A stretch of 64,000 nucleotides of DNA from Streptomyces sp. NA02950 (GTDB lineage: Bacteria > Actinomycetota > Actinomycetes > Streptomycetales > Streptomycetaceae): the NCBI RefSeq assembly GCF_013364155.1, contig NZ_CP054916.1, positions 1,116,001 through 1,180,000 of the forward strand, read 5' to 3'. This document shows, one piece after another, positions 26,367 to 36,168 of the stretch. Within the stretch, counting starts at the first letter, position 1. Each line of letters begins with the position of its first letter. Under the pieces are notes generated by a model, which was not told where the DNA came from, searched no databases, and was given only the letters and a program-made list of their open reading frames with translations. Both the position numbers and the translations under genes were made by a program.

Positions 26367-27241
26367 CCGCGTCGACCGCCCCGGCGGCCACCACCGCCGT
26401 TCCCCCGTCCGCCCGCCGGGCCAGGCGCCGCGGTGCCGCGCTCGGCCTGCTCGCCTGGTTCACCGGGATCGTGTTCGTCCTGCCGGTGCTGTGGATGGTG
26501 CTGACCTCCTTCCACTCCGAGCCGGACGCCGCCACCAATCCGCCGTCGGTGGCAGCGCCCCTCACCCTGGACGGCTACCGCGAGTTCTTCGGGGCGGGCG
26601 GTGGGGCCAGCCCGTGGCCGCCGCTGCTCAACTCGCTGGGCGCGAGCGTGTTCTCCACCCTCTTCGTGCTGGTGCTGGCGCTTCCGGCGGCGTACGCGCT
26701 GTCCATCCGGCGGGTGCGCAAGTGGACGGATGTGATGTTCTTCTTCCTGTCCACGAAGATGCTGCCGGTGGTGGCCGGTCTGCTCCCGGTGTTCCTGTTC
26801 GCCAAGGACACCGGCTTCCTGGACAACATCTGGCTGCTGGTCATCCTCTACACCTCGATGAACCTGCCGATCGCGGTGTGGATGATGCAGTCCTTCCTCG
26901 CCGACATCCCGGTGTCCGTGATCGAGGCGGCGCAGATGGACGGCGCGCGGCTGCCGACCGTCCTGGTGCGGGTGATCGCCCCGATCGCCGGTCCGGGGAT
27001 CGCCGCCACCTCGCTGATCTGCTTCATCTTCAGCTGGAACGAAATGCTCTTCGCCCAGGTGCTCACCGGTGTGGTCGCCCAGACCGCGCCGGCGTTCCTG
27101 ACCGGCTTCGTCACCAGCCAGGGCCTGTTCCTCGCCCAGGTGTGTGCCGCGTCGGTCGTCATTTCCCTGCCGGTGCTGGCCGCCGGTTTCGCCGCCCAGG
27201 ACAAGCTGGTCCAGGGCCTGTCGCTAGGAGCCGTCAAATGA
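26363..27241 (+). CDS. Polyol/sugar ABC transporter permease (SmoG-like)
   Basis: A 292-residue permease. Its first helix is 'GLLAWFTGIVFVLPVLWMVL', and the EAA loop 'EAAQMDGARLPTVLVRVIAP' lies near 191-210. It forms the membrane channel with the preceding permease. Both junctions are ATGA overlaps (26363-26366 and 27238-27241), giving a single translational unit from transporter to dehydrogenase. Confidence 0.92.
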   Translation: MTASTAPAATTAVPPSARRARRRGAALGLLAWFTGIVFVLPVLWMVLTSFHSEPDAATNPPSVAAPLTLDGYREFFGAGGGASPWPPLLNSLGASVFSTLFVLVLALPAAYALSIRRVRKWTDVMFFFLSTKMLPVVAGLLPVFLFAKDTGFLDNIWLLVILYTSMNLPIAVWMMQSFLADIPVSVIEAAQMDGARLPTVLVRVIAPIAGPGIAATSLICFIFSWNEMLFAQVLTGVVAQTAPAFLTGFVTSQGLFLAQVCAASVVISLPVLAAGFAAQDKLVQGLSLGAVK

Positions 27242-28227
27242 GGGCCGCGGTCATCGAAGCCCCCGGCAAGGTCACCGTCGAGACCGTTCCGGACCCCACG
27301 CCGGGACCCCGCGAGGTGGTGGTCGATGTGGCGGCGTGCGGCCTGTGCGGCACCGATCTGCACATTCTCCAGGGCGAGTTCGCCCCCACGCTGCCGATCA
27401 TCCCCGGGCACGAGTTCGCCGGACAGGTGGTGGGCATCGGCAGCGGTGTCACCGAGCTGGCGGTGGGCGACCGGGTCGCGGTGGATCCCTCCCTGCACTG
27501 CCATGAGTGTCGCTACTGCCGGATCGGACGGGGCAATCTCTGCGACAACTGGAACGCCATCGGGGTCAGTGTGCCCGGCGGTGCCGCCGAGTTCGCCGTC
27601 GCCCCGGTGGCCAACTGCGTCAAGCTGCCGGAGCATGTGGAGATGGCGGACGCGGCCCTCATCGAGCCGCTGTCCTGCGCGGTGCGCGGTTATGACGTGC
27701 TGCACGGCAATCTGGGCGCGGAGGTGCTGATCTACGGCTCGGGCACCATGGGCCTGATGATGCTGGAGCTGGCCAAGCGGACCGGGGCCACCAGCGTGGA
27801 CGTGGTGGACATCAACGCCGACCGGCTGTCCACCGCGGGCACCCTGGGCTGCTCCCGGTCCGCCGCCTCGGCGGCGGAGCTGGAGCAGCCGCGCGGCTGG
27901 GACGTGGTCATCGACGCGACCGGCAACCAGGCCGCCATTCAGGACGGGCTGGGCCGCGTGGCCAAGGCCGGAACGTTTCTTCAGTTCGGTGTCTCCGACT
28001 ACGCGACACGGGCCACCATCGAGCCGTACAAGATCTACAACCAGGAGATCACCATCACCGGTTCGATGGCCGTGCTGCACAGCTACGAACGAGCCGCCGG
28101 ACTGTTCGCCTCGGGCGTCCTGGACCCGGAGGTCTTCATCAGCCACCGGCTGCCGCTCGAGGAGTACCCCGCGGCGCTGGACCGGTTCCGGTCGGGCGAG
28201 GGCCGGAAGATCGTGGTGGTGCCTTGA
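27238..28227 (+). CDS. Zinc-dependent medium-chain dehydrogenase, probable sugar-alcohol dehydrogenase
   Basis: A 329-residue MDR-family enzyme. Catalytic zinc ligands lie in 'ACGLCGTDLH' (about 34-43) and 'IIPGHEFAG'. The structural zinc lobe is 'CHECRYCRIGRGNLC'. The Rossmann glycines are 'LIYGSGTMGLMML'. Its ATG overlaps the permease stop, so it is part of the polyol operon and probably oxidises the imported alcohol to a ketose with NAD+. The exact substrate (mannitol, sorbitol, arabitol) cannot be read from the sequence. A 12-bp terminator follows. Confidence 0.9.
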   Translation: MRAAVIEAPGKVTVETVPDPTPGPREVVVDVAACGLCGTDLHILQGEFAPTLPIIPGHEFAGQVVGIGSGVTELAVGDRVAVDPSLHCHECRYCRIGRGNLCDNWNAIGVSVPGGAAEFAVAPVANCVKLPEHVEMADAALIEPLSCAVRGYDVLHGNLGAEVLIYGSGTMGLMMLELAKRTGATSVDVVDINADRLSTAGTLGCSRSAASAAELEQPRGWDVVIDATGNQAAIQDGLGRVAKAGTFLQFGVSDYATRATIEPYKIYNQEITITGSMAVLHSYERAAGLFASGVLDPEVFISHRLPLEEYPAALDRFRSGEGRKIVVVP

Positions 28228-28246
28228 GCCCGGCGCACCCGGCGCA

Positions 28247-28280
28247 CCGGTGGGGAGGAGCGCTCCGCCCTCCCCACCGG
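28247..28280 (+). terminator. Terminator of the polyol operon
   Basis: Perfect 12-bp stem, CCGGTGGGGAGG (28247-28258) and CCTCCCCACCGG (28269-28280), 10-nt loop, 20 bp after the dehydrogenase stop. Confidence 0.85.
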
Positions 28281-28349
28281 CCGTGTTGACGCACCCTGTC
28301 CCGGGCTCCAGGCTTGGGCCGAAGCGATCTTGGGCCAGGAGGGTACGGG

Positions 28350-29726
28350 ATGAACGGCACGGCGGTAGTGGTGGGCGGAGGGCTGGCGGGCACGCTGGCG
28401 TTAGGCGCTCTGATCGGGCATGTCGGCACGGTCACCGTGATCGAACGGGACCGCTATCCCGAGGATCCGATGTTCCGCAAGGGCGTCCCGCAGGGGCGCC
28501 ATCTCCATGTCTTCCTCAGCGGCGGCCAGCGGGCCCTGGACACGCTTCTGGCGGGCACGCTCGCGGAGTTGGAGGCGGCGGGCGCACACCGCATGGAGGC
28601 GCCGCGCGATGTGATCACCAGGACCTCCACCGGCTGGCAGCGCCGCTACCACGAGGGCAAGCATGCCCTGCTCAGCTGCACCCGTCCGCTGTTCGACGCC
28701 ACCGTACGGGCCCGGGTGCTCGCCGAGGCGGACCGCTCCGGCACCCGGGTGGAGGTGCTGGAGGCGACCGAGGCCGTCGGGCTGCTCGGCACGGCGGAGC
28801 GGGTGACCGGTGTACGGGTGCGTTCGCGCGACGCGGGGCGCGCCGAGCGCGAGATCCACGCCGATCTGGTCATCGATGCCTCCGGGCGCTCCTCGCGCGC
28901 TCCCCAGTGGTTCGAGCAACTCGGCCGTCCGGCACCGCGCGAGGAGGTGGTCGATGCCGGGATCGGCTACGTAACCCAGATGTTGCGCCCCGCCGAACCG
29001 CTCGAGATGTCGATGGTCGTCGAGCCCCGGCCCAACTGCCCGCGCGGCGCCGCGTGGTGCCCGGTGGAGAACGGCAACTGGCTGCTGACGATGTCCGGAG
29101 TGCGCGGCCACCATCCACCCACCGACGGCTCGGAGGTGCTGGACTTCGTGGCGTCGCTCGACGAACCTCATCTGCACGAGCATCTGCGCGGCTGCGAACC
29201 GGTGTCCCCGCCGTACGGCTATCGTGACACCGCCAACCGCCGCCGCTACTACCACGCCCAGGGCGGCGTGCCCGAGGGCTTCATCGCGGTATCGGACGCC
29301 GCCTGCACCTTCAACCCCATCTACGGGCAGGGCATGTCCGTCGCCGCCCTCAGCGGTCTCGCGCTGCGCCGGTGCCTCACCGAGGGCGGTCTGCGGCCGG
29401 GTCTGGCCGCCGTGGCGCAGCGCGCGGTGGCCCGGGCCAGTGACACCGCCTGGCTGACCGCCGTGGGCGCGGACCGCCCGTACGCGACGGGGGACGACGC
29501 GACCCCGCCCGGGACCGCCGAGCGATTGCAGACCTGGTACTTCGGCCGCCTGGTGGCGCGGGCGACCATCGATCCGGTGGTCGGCGCGGCCTTCCGCGAC
29601 ATCACGCATCTGGCCGCGCCCCCGTCGCGGCTGCTCTCCCCCGCCGTCGCGCTGCGGACGGTGCTGCTGCCGCGCCGTGGGGGGCTTCCGACGCCGCCCC
29701 TGCGGGTGGAGGGCGTGGCCCGGTAG
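28350..29726 (+). CDS. FAD-dependent oxidoreductase/monooxygenase
   Basis: A 458-residue flavoprotein. The N-terminal dinucleotide fold is 'AVVVGGGLAGTLALGAL' and the second FAD motif 'LVIDASGRSSRAPQWF' lies near 178-193. The FAD-ribityl motif is a variant, 'AVSDAACTFNPIYGQGMSVA', resembling the geranylgeranyl-reductase/hydroxylase branch. The substrate is unknown. ATG 28350 follows GGAGGG; a longer frame has no ribosome site. It appears to be a single-gene unit between two terminators. Confidence 0.85.
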   Translation: MNGTAVVVGGGLAGTLALGALIGHVGTVTVIERDRYPEDPMFRKGVPQGRHLHVFLSGGQRALDTLLAGTLAELEAAGAHRMEAPRDVITRTSTGWQRRYHEGKHALLSCTRPLFDATVRARVLAEADRSGTRVEVLEATEAVGLLGTAERVTGVRVRSRDAGRAEREIHADLVIDASGRSSRAPQWFEQLGRPAPREEVVDAGIGYVTQMLRPAEPLEMSMVVEPRPNCPRGAAWCPVENGNWLLTMSGVRGHHPPTDGSEVLDFVASLDEPHLHEHLRGCEPVSPPYGYRDTANRRRYYHAQGGVPEGFIAVSDAACTFNPIYGQGMSVAALSGLALRRCLTEGGLRPGLAAVAQRAVARASDTAWLTAVGADRPYATGDDATPPGTAERLQTWYFGRLVARATIDPVVGAAFRDITHLAAPPSRLLSPAVALRTVLLPRRGGLPTPPLRVEGVAR

Positions 29727-29731
29727 TGCCG

Positions 29732-29764
29732 GGGGCGGGCCGTGGGGGATCTCAGGCCCGCCCC
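29732..29764. terminator. Bidirectional terminator between convergent genes
   Basis: GGGGCGGGCC (29732-29741) and GGCCCGCCCC (29755-29764) form a perfect 10-bp stem with a 13-nt loop between the stops of the FAD oxidoreductase (29726) and snapalysin (29810). Confidence 0.7.
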
Positions 29765-29809
29765 GCCGAGCGCTCGGGCCGGCCGGTCAGGCCGGTCCGG
29801 TGCGCCGGA

Positions 29810-30364
29810 TCAGTCCGCGTGGACGGTGGTCCGTGCCGTGCCCGAAGTCGCCGCCGTGACGCCGAAGTTGCCCTCCACCTCGGACTTCTCGGAGGCGTCG
29901 GGATAGGGGTTGGTGCAGGACGTCCCGGCCGTGGAGCCGGACATCAGGCTGGAGCACGGGCCGGGCTTCTTGTCGGGCAGCCCCAGGATGTGGCCGAGCT
30001 CGTGGGAGGAGATCCGCACGGTGTTGTAGCCCTGGTCGACGGCCTGGCGGCCGAAGTAGACGGTGCCGCTTCCCAGGCCGGTGACCGCGGCGCGCGGCCA
30101 GCCGTCGTCCGCGACGACACGCACGTTGGCCCGCTGACCGGAGGTGGCGGGCTTGAGCTGGACGTTGGCCACGCTCTCGTTCCACACCGCCACGCCCTTG
30201 GCCACGGCGTCCTTGAACTCGGCCGCCCCGGAGGCGTCGTACGTCACCACACGGGCGGCGGCGCGCTCGGTCGGGGCGGGGGCGGCCACGGCCTGTCCGC
30301 CCGCGAGGGCGAGAACCGCCGCCACGGCGGCTGGTAAGGCACGCACAAGCCTGCTGGATGTCAC
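29810..30364 (-). CDS. snpA: Snapalysin-family extracellular metalloprotease
   Basis: A 184-residue secreted zinc protease (M7). The signal peptide (about 1-28, ending 'GGQAVAA') is followed by a short pro-segment and the catalytic motif 'SSHELGHILGLPD' near 118-130, where two His and the downstream Asp bind zinc. A Cys pair (in 'GPCSSLMSG' and 'GTSCTNPYP') matches the family disulphide. GTG start with AAGGAGG 8 nt upstream. The LysR activator that often sits divergently beside snpA is missing here; a YceI gene takes that place. Confidence 0.93.
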   Translation of the reverse strand: MTSSRLVRALPAAVAAVLALAGGQAVAAPAPTERAAARVVTYDASGAAEFKDAVAKGVAVWNESVANVQLKPATSGQRANVRVVADDGWPRAAVTGLGSGTVYFGRQAVDQGYNTVRISSHELGHILGLPDKKPGPCSSLMSGSTAGTSCTNPYPDASEKSEVEGNFGVTAATSGTARTTVHAD

Positions 30365-30650
30365 GATCGGCCTCCTTGTGGGGGAAGGAACCTACTGACC
30401 TTCTGGACGTGAGCATGGCGAGCCGCCATGCTCACCGGCCACCATGCCCAGCCCGGGCTCCATCCAACCGGCGTTCCCAGCCTCCGTTCTGTCCGGCGGG
30501 ATCCACCCGTTCGGCCCAGGCGCGCCCCCGCCCGCCGGCGAGGCCACCACCGCGCGGTGCCGCCGGGCGGGGGAACGTCACCGCGCCGGATCCCCGCGCG
30601 CTGTTTAGCCTGCAGAGGGACATACGCCGGCTGCGAAGGACGTGAACGCC

Positions 30651-31199
30651 ATGGCGGACACCGCCGACACCACCCCCACCTCCCCCGTCTCCCCCGCCTC
30701 CCCCGCCGTCGGCCACTGGCGCCTGGACGCCGACCGGTCCTCGGTCCGTCTCCGGCACCGGGGCATGTGGGGGCTGGTCAATGTCAAGGGCGCCTTCACC
30801 CGGGTGGAGGGCGACGGCGAGGTGAGGCCCGACGGCTCCGCCCACGGCAACCTGGCCATCGACGCCGCCTCGCTGGACACCGGCATCCGCAAACGCGACA
30901 CCCATCTGCGCGGCCCGGACTTCTTCGACGTGGCCAACCATCCGCGGATGGTCTTCACCGTGACCGACGCGTCCCCCGAGGGCAGCGGCGCGGTGCGGGT
31001 CAACGGCGTGCTGACCGTCATCGGCCACAGCCACCCGATGACGTTCACCGCCCGGCTCGACGAGGCGGCCAAGGACGCCGTCACGCTCACCGCGGAGGTC
31101 GTGATCGACCGCGAGGACTTCGGGATGACCGCGAACCCCGGCGGCATGATGACGGGCGCGGCCACCGTGTCCGTCGTCGCCCGGTTCACCCGGCATTAG
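30651..31199 (+). CDS. YceI family protein
   Basis: A 182-residue YceI/lipocalin-like protein with 'GHWRLDADRSSVRLRHRGMW' at about 21-40 and C-terminal 'LTVIGHSHPMTFTARL'. YceI proteins bind polyisoprenoid-type lipids. There is no signal peptide, so a cytoplasmic location is likely. ATG 30651 is taken because GAAGG is 11 nt upstream; the GTG at 30642 is closer to it than is usual. A 12-bp terminator follows. Confidence 0.9.
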   Translation: MADTADTTPTSPVSPASPAVGHWRLDADRSSVRLRHRGMWGLVNVKGAFTRVEGDGEVRPDGSAHGNLAIDAASLDTGIRKRDTHLRGPDFFDVANHPRMVFTVTDASPEGSGAVRVNGVLTVIGHSHPMTFTARLDEAAKDAVTLTAEVVIDREDFGMTANPGGMMTGAATVSVVARFTRH

Positions 31200-31233
31200 C
31201 GGCCCGGGCACCCGCCCGTCGCCCACGCCCGCG

Positions 31234-31264
31234 GCCGGGGCCCACACGTTTCGTGGGCCCCGGC
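31234..31264 (+). terminator. Terminator after the YceI gene
   Basis: GCCGGGGCCCAC (31234-31245) pairs perfectly with GTGGGCCCCGGC (31253-31264) across a 7-nt loop ACGTTTC, 34 bp after the YceI stop and 21 bp before recQ. Confidence 0.85.
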
Positions 31265-31285
31265 GCGGACCTCTAGAATCGCCGG

Positions 31286-33151
31286 ATGGCTCTCCCGGAG
31301 AACGGTCCCGAACCCGGCAACGGCCCCGACGGCAGCGAGGCGGAGCGCGTACTGCACCGCGTCTTCGGCTACGACGCGTTCCGGGGAGGTCAGCAGGAGA
31401 TCATCGAGCATGTGGTGGCCGGTGGTGACGCGCTGGTCCTGATGCCGACCGGCGGCGGCAAGTCGCTGTGCTACCAGATCCCCGCGCTGGTCCGGAAGGG
31501 CGTGGGGGTGGTCGTCTCACCGCTCATCGCGCTGATGCAGGACCAGGTGGACGCCCTGCGCAACCTCGGGGTGCGGGCCGGTTTCCTCAACTCCACCCAG
31601 GACCTGGACGAGCGGCGGCTGGTCGAGGCCGAGTTCCTCGCGGGCGAGCTGGACCTGCTGTACCTGGCGCCGGAGCGGCTGCGCGTGGAGTCCACGCTGC
31701 GGCTGCTGGACCGGGGCACGGTGTCGCTGTTCGCCATCGACGAGGCGCACTGCGTGGCCCAGTGGGGACACGACTTCCGGCCCGACTACCTGGCCCTGTC
31801 CGAGCTGCACGAGCGCTGGCCGAGCGTGCCCCGGATCGCGCTGACGGCGACCGCCACCGAGGCCACCCACTCCGAGATCGCCTCGCGGCTGAAGCTCCAG
31901 GACGCCCACCACTACGTGGCCAGCTTCGACCGCCCCAACATCCAGTACCGGATCGCCGCCAAGAACGACCCCAAGCGGCAGCTGCTGGAACTGCTGCGCA
32001 CCGAGCACACGGGCGACGCGGGCATCGTCTACTGCCTGTCCCGCTCGTCGGTGGAGAAGACCGCCGATTTCCTGGTGGCCCACGGGATCGAGGCACTGCC
32101 GTACCACGCGGGGCTGGACGCGCGGACCCGCGCCGAGCACCAGGCGCGCTTCCTGCGCGAGGACGGTCTGGTGGTGGTGGCGACCATCGCCTTCGGCATG
32201 GGCATCGACAAACCGGATGTGCGGTTCGTGGCCCATCTGGACCTGCCCAAGTCCGTCGAGGGCTACTACCAGGAGACGGGCCGCGCGGGGCGGGACGGGC
32301 TGCCGTCCACCGCCTGGCTGGCGTACGGGCTCCAGGACGTCGTCCAGCAGCGGAAGATGATCGACACCTCGGAGGGGGACGACGCCCACCGGCGGCGGCT
32401 GGGCGCCCATCTGGACGCCATGCTGGCGCTGTGCGAGACCGTCGAGTGCCGCCGGGTCCGGCTGCTGGCCTACTTCGGCCAGCAGAGCGGTCCCTGCGGC
32501 AACTGCGACACCTGTCTGACCCCGCCGGAGTCCTGGGACGGCACCATCCCCGCGCAGAAGCTGCTGTCCACGGTGGTCCGGCTGAAACGGGAGCGCCACC
32601 AGAAGTTCGGCGCGGGCCAGATCATCGACATCCTGCTCGGCAAGAAGACGGCGAAGGTCATCCAGTTCGACCATGACGCCCTGTCGGTGTTCGGCATCGG
32701 CACCGAGCTGCGCGAGGCCGAATGGCGCGGTGTGGTACGGCAGTTGCTGGCGCAGGGGCTGATCGGTGTCGAGGGCGACTACGGCACGCTGGTGCTCACC
32801 GAGAGCAGCGCCGCGGTGCTGAACCGGGAGCGTGAGGTCAGGCTGCGGCGGGAGCCGGAGAAGGCCGCCCGCGCGGCCAAGACCGGCAAGGCGTCCAAGT
32901 CCAAGGGCGCGGAGGCGTCCGCCGAACTGCCCGAGGAGGCGGTGCCGGTCTTCGAGCGGCTGCGCGCCTGGCGCGCCGCCTCCGCGAAGGAGCAGGGCGT
33001 CCCCGCGTATGTGATCTTCCACGACGCCACGCTGCGGCAGATCGCCACCGAGCAGCCCGCCACGCTGGAGGCGCTGGGCACGGTGAGCGGTGTCGGTGAG
33101 AACAAGCTGGCGAAGTACGGGCAGCAGATCCTGGACACACTGGCGGAGTAG
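31286..33151 (+). CDS. recQ: ATP-dependent DNA helicase RecQ
   Basis: A 621-residue superfamily 2 helicase. Walker A is '[14 protein letters not shown]' (about 53-66), the DEAH box '[14 protein letters not shown]' (about 151-164), helicase motif VI '[13 protein letters not shown]', the zinc-binding cysteines 'GPCGNCDTC' near 402-410, a winged-helix region, and an HRDC domain at about 545-621 ('[19 protein letters not shown]'). It unwinds DNA 3'-5' in recombination and fork repair. Length and domains are those of a complete bacterial RecQ. It appears to be transcribed alone. Confidence 0.96.
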   Translation: MALPENGPEPGNGPDGSEAERVLHRVFGYDAFRGGQQEIIEHVVAGGDALVLMPTGGGKSLCYQIPALVRKGVGVVVSPLIALMQDQVDALRNLGVRAGFLNSTQDLDERRLVEAEFLAGELDLLYLAPERLRVESTLRLLDRGTVSLFAIDEAHCVAQWGHDFRPDYLALSELHERWPSVPRIALTATATEATHSEIASRLKLQDAHHYVASFDRPNIQYRIAAKNDPKRQLLELLRTEHTGDAGIVYCLSRSSVEKTADFLVAHGIEALPYHAGLDARTRAEHQARFLREDGLVVVATIAFGMGIDKPDVRFVAHLDLPKSVEGYYQETGRAGRDGLPSTAWLAYGLQDVVQQRKMIDTSEGDDAHRRRLGAHLDAMLALCETVECRRVRLLAYFGQQSGPCGNCDTCLTPPESWDGTIPAQKLLSTVVRLKRERHQKFGAGQIIDILLGKKTAKVIQFDHDALSVFGIGTELREAEWRGVVRQLLAQGLIGVEGDYGTLVLTESSAAVLNREREVRLRREPEKAARAAKTGKASKSKGAEASAELPEEAVPVFERLRAWRAASAKEQGVPAYVIFHDATLRQIATEQPATLEALGTVSGVGENKLAKYGQQILDTLAE

Positions 33152-33184
33152 CGGGCCGGGGCCGCCGCGGCGGTGCGGCGGCGC

Positions 33185-35593
33185 TCAGCCCGACGGCAGC
33201 GGCAGCCAGACGGACTCGCCGGGCTCGATGGTCAGGGTGCGGTCGGCGAGCCGCACCTCGACGGGCGGCTCCTCGGAGTCCGGCACCCTGATCCACAGCC
33301 GCCCGGAGCGCAGCCGCAGCGTGATCCCCCAGTGGCCGCGGTAGCGCACGGACACTCCGTACTCCGAGAGTTCCGGCAGCGGCACCGGGTCCAGCCACAG
33401 GGCCTCCTCACGGGTCTCAAGACCGGTGAGACCGCGCTGCACCAGATCGAGGGTGCCGCCCATGGCGCCGAGGTGGATGCCCTCGCCCGTGGTGCCGCCC
33501 TGGATGTCGGCGACATCACCGGCCAGCGCCTCCTGGCAGAAACGCCATGCGTCGGCGCGCCGTGCCCGCGCCAGCACCCAGCCGTGCACCAGTCCGCTGA
33601 GGGTCGAACCGTGGCTGGTGCGGTGCAGGTAGTACGCGACCGTGGCGCGCCAGGTGTCGTCGTCGAGACCGTAGCCGAGCTGCCGGAAGAGCTCGGCCAG
33701 TTCGGCGGGTGAGAAGAGGTAGCCGAGCATCAGCGCGTCGGCCTGTTTGGACGCCTGGTAGCGGTTGACGGTGTCGCCCTCCGACTCCAGGATCCGGTCC
33801 AGGCGGCGGATGTCGCCGTAGCGTGCGCGATAGCCGTCCCAGTCCAGTTCGGCCAGGTCCTGATAGCCGTCGAACTGGCTGATGACGCCCCGGTGGAAGG
33901 GGATGCGCAGCCTCCGGGAGACGTCCTCCCAGCGCTCCGGTTCGGCGCGGTCCAGGCCGATGCGCTCGAACAGTTCACGCCGCCGCGGCTCGGGCAGGGT
34001 GCGGGCCAGCTCCAGGGCACGGGTGAGCACCCAGGCGGCGGTGACATTGGTGTACGCGTTGTCGTCGAGGCCGGGCCGCTGGGCGCCGGGGTAGCCGTCG
34101 TGGTACTCGTCGGGACCGACCACCCCGCGGATCCGGTAGCGCCCGTGGTCCGGGTCGAGGACGGCGGCGTCCGCCCAGAACCGGGCGATCTGCACCAGCA
34201 TCTCCGCGCCCTTGGTGTGCAGGAAGTCGGTGTCCCCGGTGGCCTGGCAGTACTGCCACACGTTGTACGCCACGGCCGAGCCGACGTGCGCCTGCAACCG
34301 CGTGTAGTCGGGCAGCCAGCGGCCCGAGCGCGGGTTCAGATGCAGGACCTGGGTCTCCTCGCGGCCGTCGCTGCCGCTCTGCCACGGGTACATCGCCCCG
34401 GCCCGCCCGGCGTCCGCCGCCGCGCGGCACGCCTGGGGCAGCCGGCGGTGCCGGTAGTGCAGCAGCGCCCGGGACACCTCGGGGAAGTGCAGGTTCAGAT
34501 ACGGCAGGACGAACAGCTCGTCCCAGAACACATGGCCGCGGTACGCCTCGCCGTGCAGTCCGCGCGCCGGTACGCCCACGTCCAGCTCCGCGGTGTGCGG
34601 GGAGAGCGTCTGGAGCACGTGGAACAGATGCAGCCGCAGGATGCGGCCCGCCTCGCCCGGCACATCCAACGCGCCCTCGCGCCACAGGTGTTCCCAGGCG
34701 GTGTGGTGGGTGACCAGCAGTCCGGCGTAGTCCGGGGCGCGCTCCACCCGGTCGACGGCGGCGCACAGCGGATCGGCGATCGCCGCGTCCCTGGAGGTGT
34801 GCACCGCCACGGTCTTCTCCACGGTCACGGGTGCCCCGGAAGTGATCGGCACGGTCAGCCCCCGGACGGCTCCGGTCCCGGTGAGGCGCTGTCCGGTGGT
34901 GGCGGCAGCGCCCTCGGTCAGCCGGGTGCGCGCGGCCATGGCCACCCGTACGTCGGAGGCGGAGGTACGGCAGCTCAGCCACACCGTGCCGGGGTCGGCG
35001 GCCCCGGTGCGCAGCTCGGTCAGATGGTGCCCGGCCAGATCGCGGTAGCGGGCCACCCCCGCGTTGGCCACGGCACCGTCGAGCGCGGACTCGATCTCGA
35101 GCGTGCCCGACCAGCCCTCGGCGGTGAAGGTGGTCCGCTGTGCCGCCAGATGGGGATCGCCCATGTGGACCAGCCGCCGCTGCTCCACGGCGAGCACCCG
35201 GCGGTGGCGGTCGGTGAACCGCAGCCGCCGGGTGAGCGTGCCGTGCCGCATGTCGAGGATCTGCCGGTAGCCGGTCAGCTCCGCGCCGTCGGGCGTGAGC
35301 CAGGGGCCGGGGCCGGGTGCGGCGGGGTCCGGCTCGGCGAGCCGGTAGCGCAGCGGAAGCCAGTCCGGCAGGTTGACCAGGTCCTCGTTCTCGACCTGCC
35401 GTCCGGCGACCTCCGACACCAGCCGGTTGTAGCAGCCCGCGGCATAGGTGCCCGGGTAGTGCACCGCGTCGGCGGCGGTCTCGGAGGCCGCGCCCCGGGT
35501 GGCGATGTAGCCGTTGCCCAGGGTGCACAGCGACTCCCGCAGCCGCTCCTCAGCGGGCACGTAGCCCTCGTACTCCCACACCCAGTCCGACAC
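33185..35593 (-). CDS. Glycoside hydrolase family 65 enzyme (trehalose/maltose-type phosphorylase or hydrolase)
   Basis: An 802-residue GH65 protein: N-terminal beta-sandwich (about 1-270, starting 'SDWVWEYEGYVPAEERLRES'), an (alpha/alpha)6 barrel (about 310-680) with the general-acid Glu in 'GPDEYHDGYPG', and the phosphate-loop-like 'HRTSHGSTLSGLVHG', then a C-terminal beta-sheet domain. The 'HGSTLS' loop supports a phosphorylase, but acid trehalases share much of it. No beta-phosphoglucomutase neighbour is present, which is unusual for a phosphorylase. It is cytoplasmic (no signal peptide). Confidence 0.88.
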   Translation of the reverse strand: MSDWVWEYEGYVPAEERLRESLCTLGNGYIATRGAASETAADAVHYPGTYAAGCYNRLVSEVAGRQVENEDLVNLPDWLPLRYRLAEPDPAAPGPGPWLTPDGAELTGYRQILDMRHGTLTRRLRFTDRHRRVLAVEQRRLVHMGDPHLAAQRTTFTAEGWSGTLEIESALDGAVANAGVARYRDLAGHHLTELRTGAADPGTVWLSCRTSASDVRVAMAARTRLTEGAAATTGQRLTGTGAVRGLTVPITSGAPVTVEKTVAVHTSRDAAIADPLCAAVDRVERAPDYAGLLVTHHTAWEHLWREGALDVPGEAGRILRLHLFHVLQTLSPHTAELDVGVPARGLHGEAYRGHVFWDELFVLPYLNLHFPEVSRALLHYRHRRLPQACRAAADAGRAGAMYPWQSGSDGREETQVLHLNPRSGRWLPDYTRLQAHVGSAVAYNVWQYCQATGDTDFLHTKGAEMLVQIARFWADAAVLDPDHGRYRIRGVVGPDEYHDGYPGAQRPGLDDNAYTNVTAAWVLTRALELARTLPEPRRRELFERIGLDRAEPERWEDVSRRLRIPFHRGVISQFDGYQDLAELDWDGYRARYGDIRRLDRILESEGDTVNRYQASKQADALMLGYLFSPAELAELFRQLGYGLDDDTWRATVAYYLHRTSHGSTLSGLVHGWVLARARRADAWRFCQEALAGDVADIQGGTTGEGIHLGAMGGTLDLVQRGLTGLETREEALWLDPVPLPELSEYGVSVRYRGHWGITLRLRSGRLWIRVPDSEEPPVEVRLADRTLTIEPGESVWLPLPSG

Positions 35594-35712
35594 CGCCGCT
35601 CACCGGCTCTCGCTCCTCGACCTCCCCCATTGTCCTCGGGAGCGGAGCGGTTCACCGGTTGTGCCGCGCCACCGGAGTGGCCGGTGGGCCCGGAGGGGGA
35701 CCTCCGGGATGG

Positions 35713-36168
35713 TCAGCAGATCTTGTAGTCCACGCGGCTGCTGTTGTACGAACAGGTGTCGACGGTGGATCCGCTGCTCTTGCGCAGCGTCGCCTTGTCG
35801 CTGGTGTTGTTCCAGACGTAGGCCCGGCGGTCCTGGTACTTGGTGGCGGAGGTGTCCGAGCCGGTGCCGGTGCGCACGGTCACGGTCCGGCCCGCGCCGA
35901 GGGTGTAGCTCGGGAAGGTGTACTTGTGGTTACTGGCGTCCACCAGCACCCAGCCCCTGAGGCTGACCCCGCGCGAGGTGGAGTTCTTGATCTGCACATA
36001 CTCGGCGTTGAGGCTGGTGTTGCTGCGGTTGTCGCTGCCGGGAGAGTCGTAATAGATCTTGGACAGGTGGACCGAGCCCGCGGCTCCGGCGGGCGCCGCG
36101 GGGTACAGCAGTGCGGCGGCGCAGCCGGCGGCGAGCAGGGCGCCGGTGCGGGCGGCAGTTCGGGACAT
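35713..36168 (-). CDS. Secreted lamin-tail domain protein
   Basis: A 151-residue exported protein. The signal peptide (about 1-30, 'ALLAAGCAAALLYPAAPAGA') is followed by a lamin-tail (LTD) immunoglobulin-like domain: 'VHLSKIYYDSPGSDNRSN', 'YVQIKNSTSRGVSLRGWVL', and the repeat-end 'AYVWNNTSDKATLRKSSG'. Bacterial LTD proteins are extracellular and of unclear function, often next to nucleases. ATG 36168 is preceded by AGGGGGAG. No operon partner. Confidence 0.88.
   Translation of the reverse strand: MSRTAARTGALLAAGCAAALLYPAAPAGAAGSVHLSKIYYDSPGSDNRSNTSLNAEYVQIKNSTSRGVSLRGWVLVDASNHKYTFPSYTLGAGRTVTVRTGTGSDTSATKYQDRRAYVWNNTSDKATLRKSSGSTVDTCSYNSSRVDYKIC

Noticed and set aside
33893..35728. A 611-codon plus-strand frame opposite the GH65 gene
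   Set aside because: Antisense to an intact GH65 enzyme with its catalytic motif.
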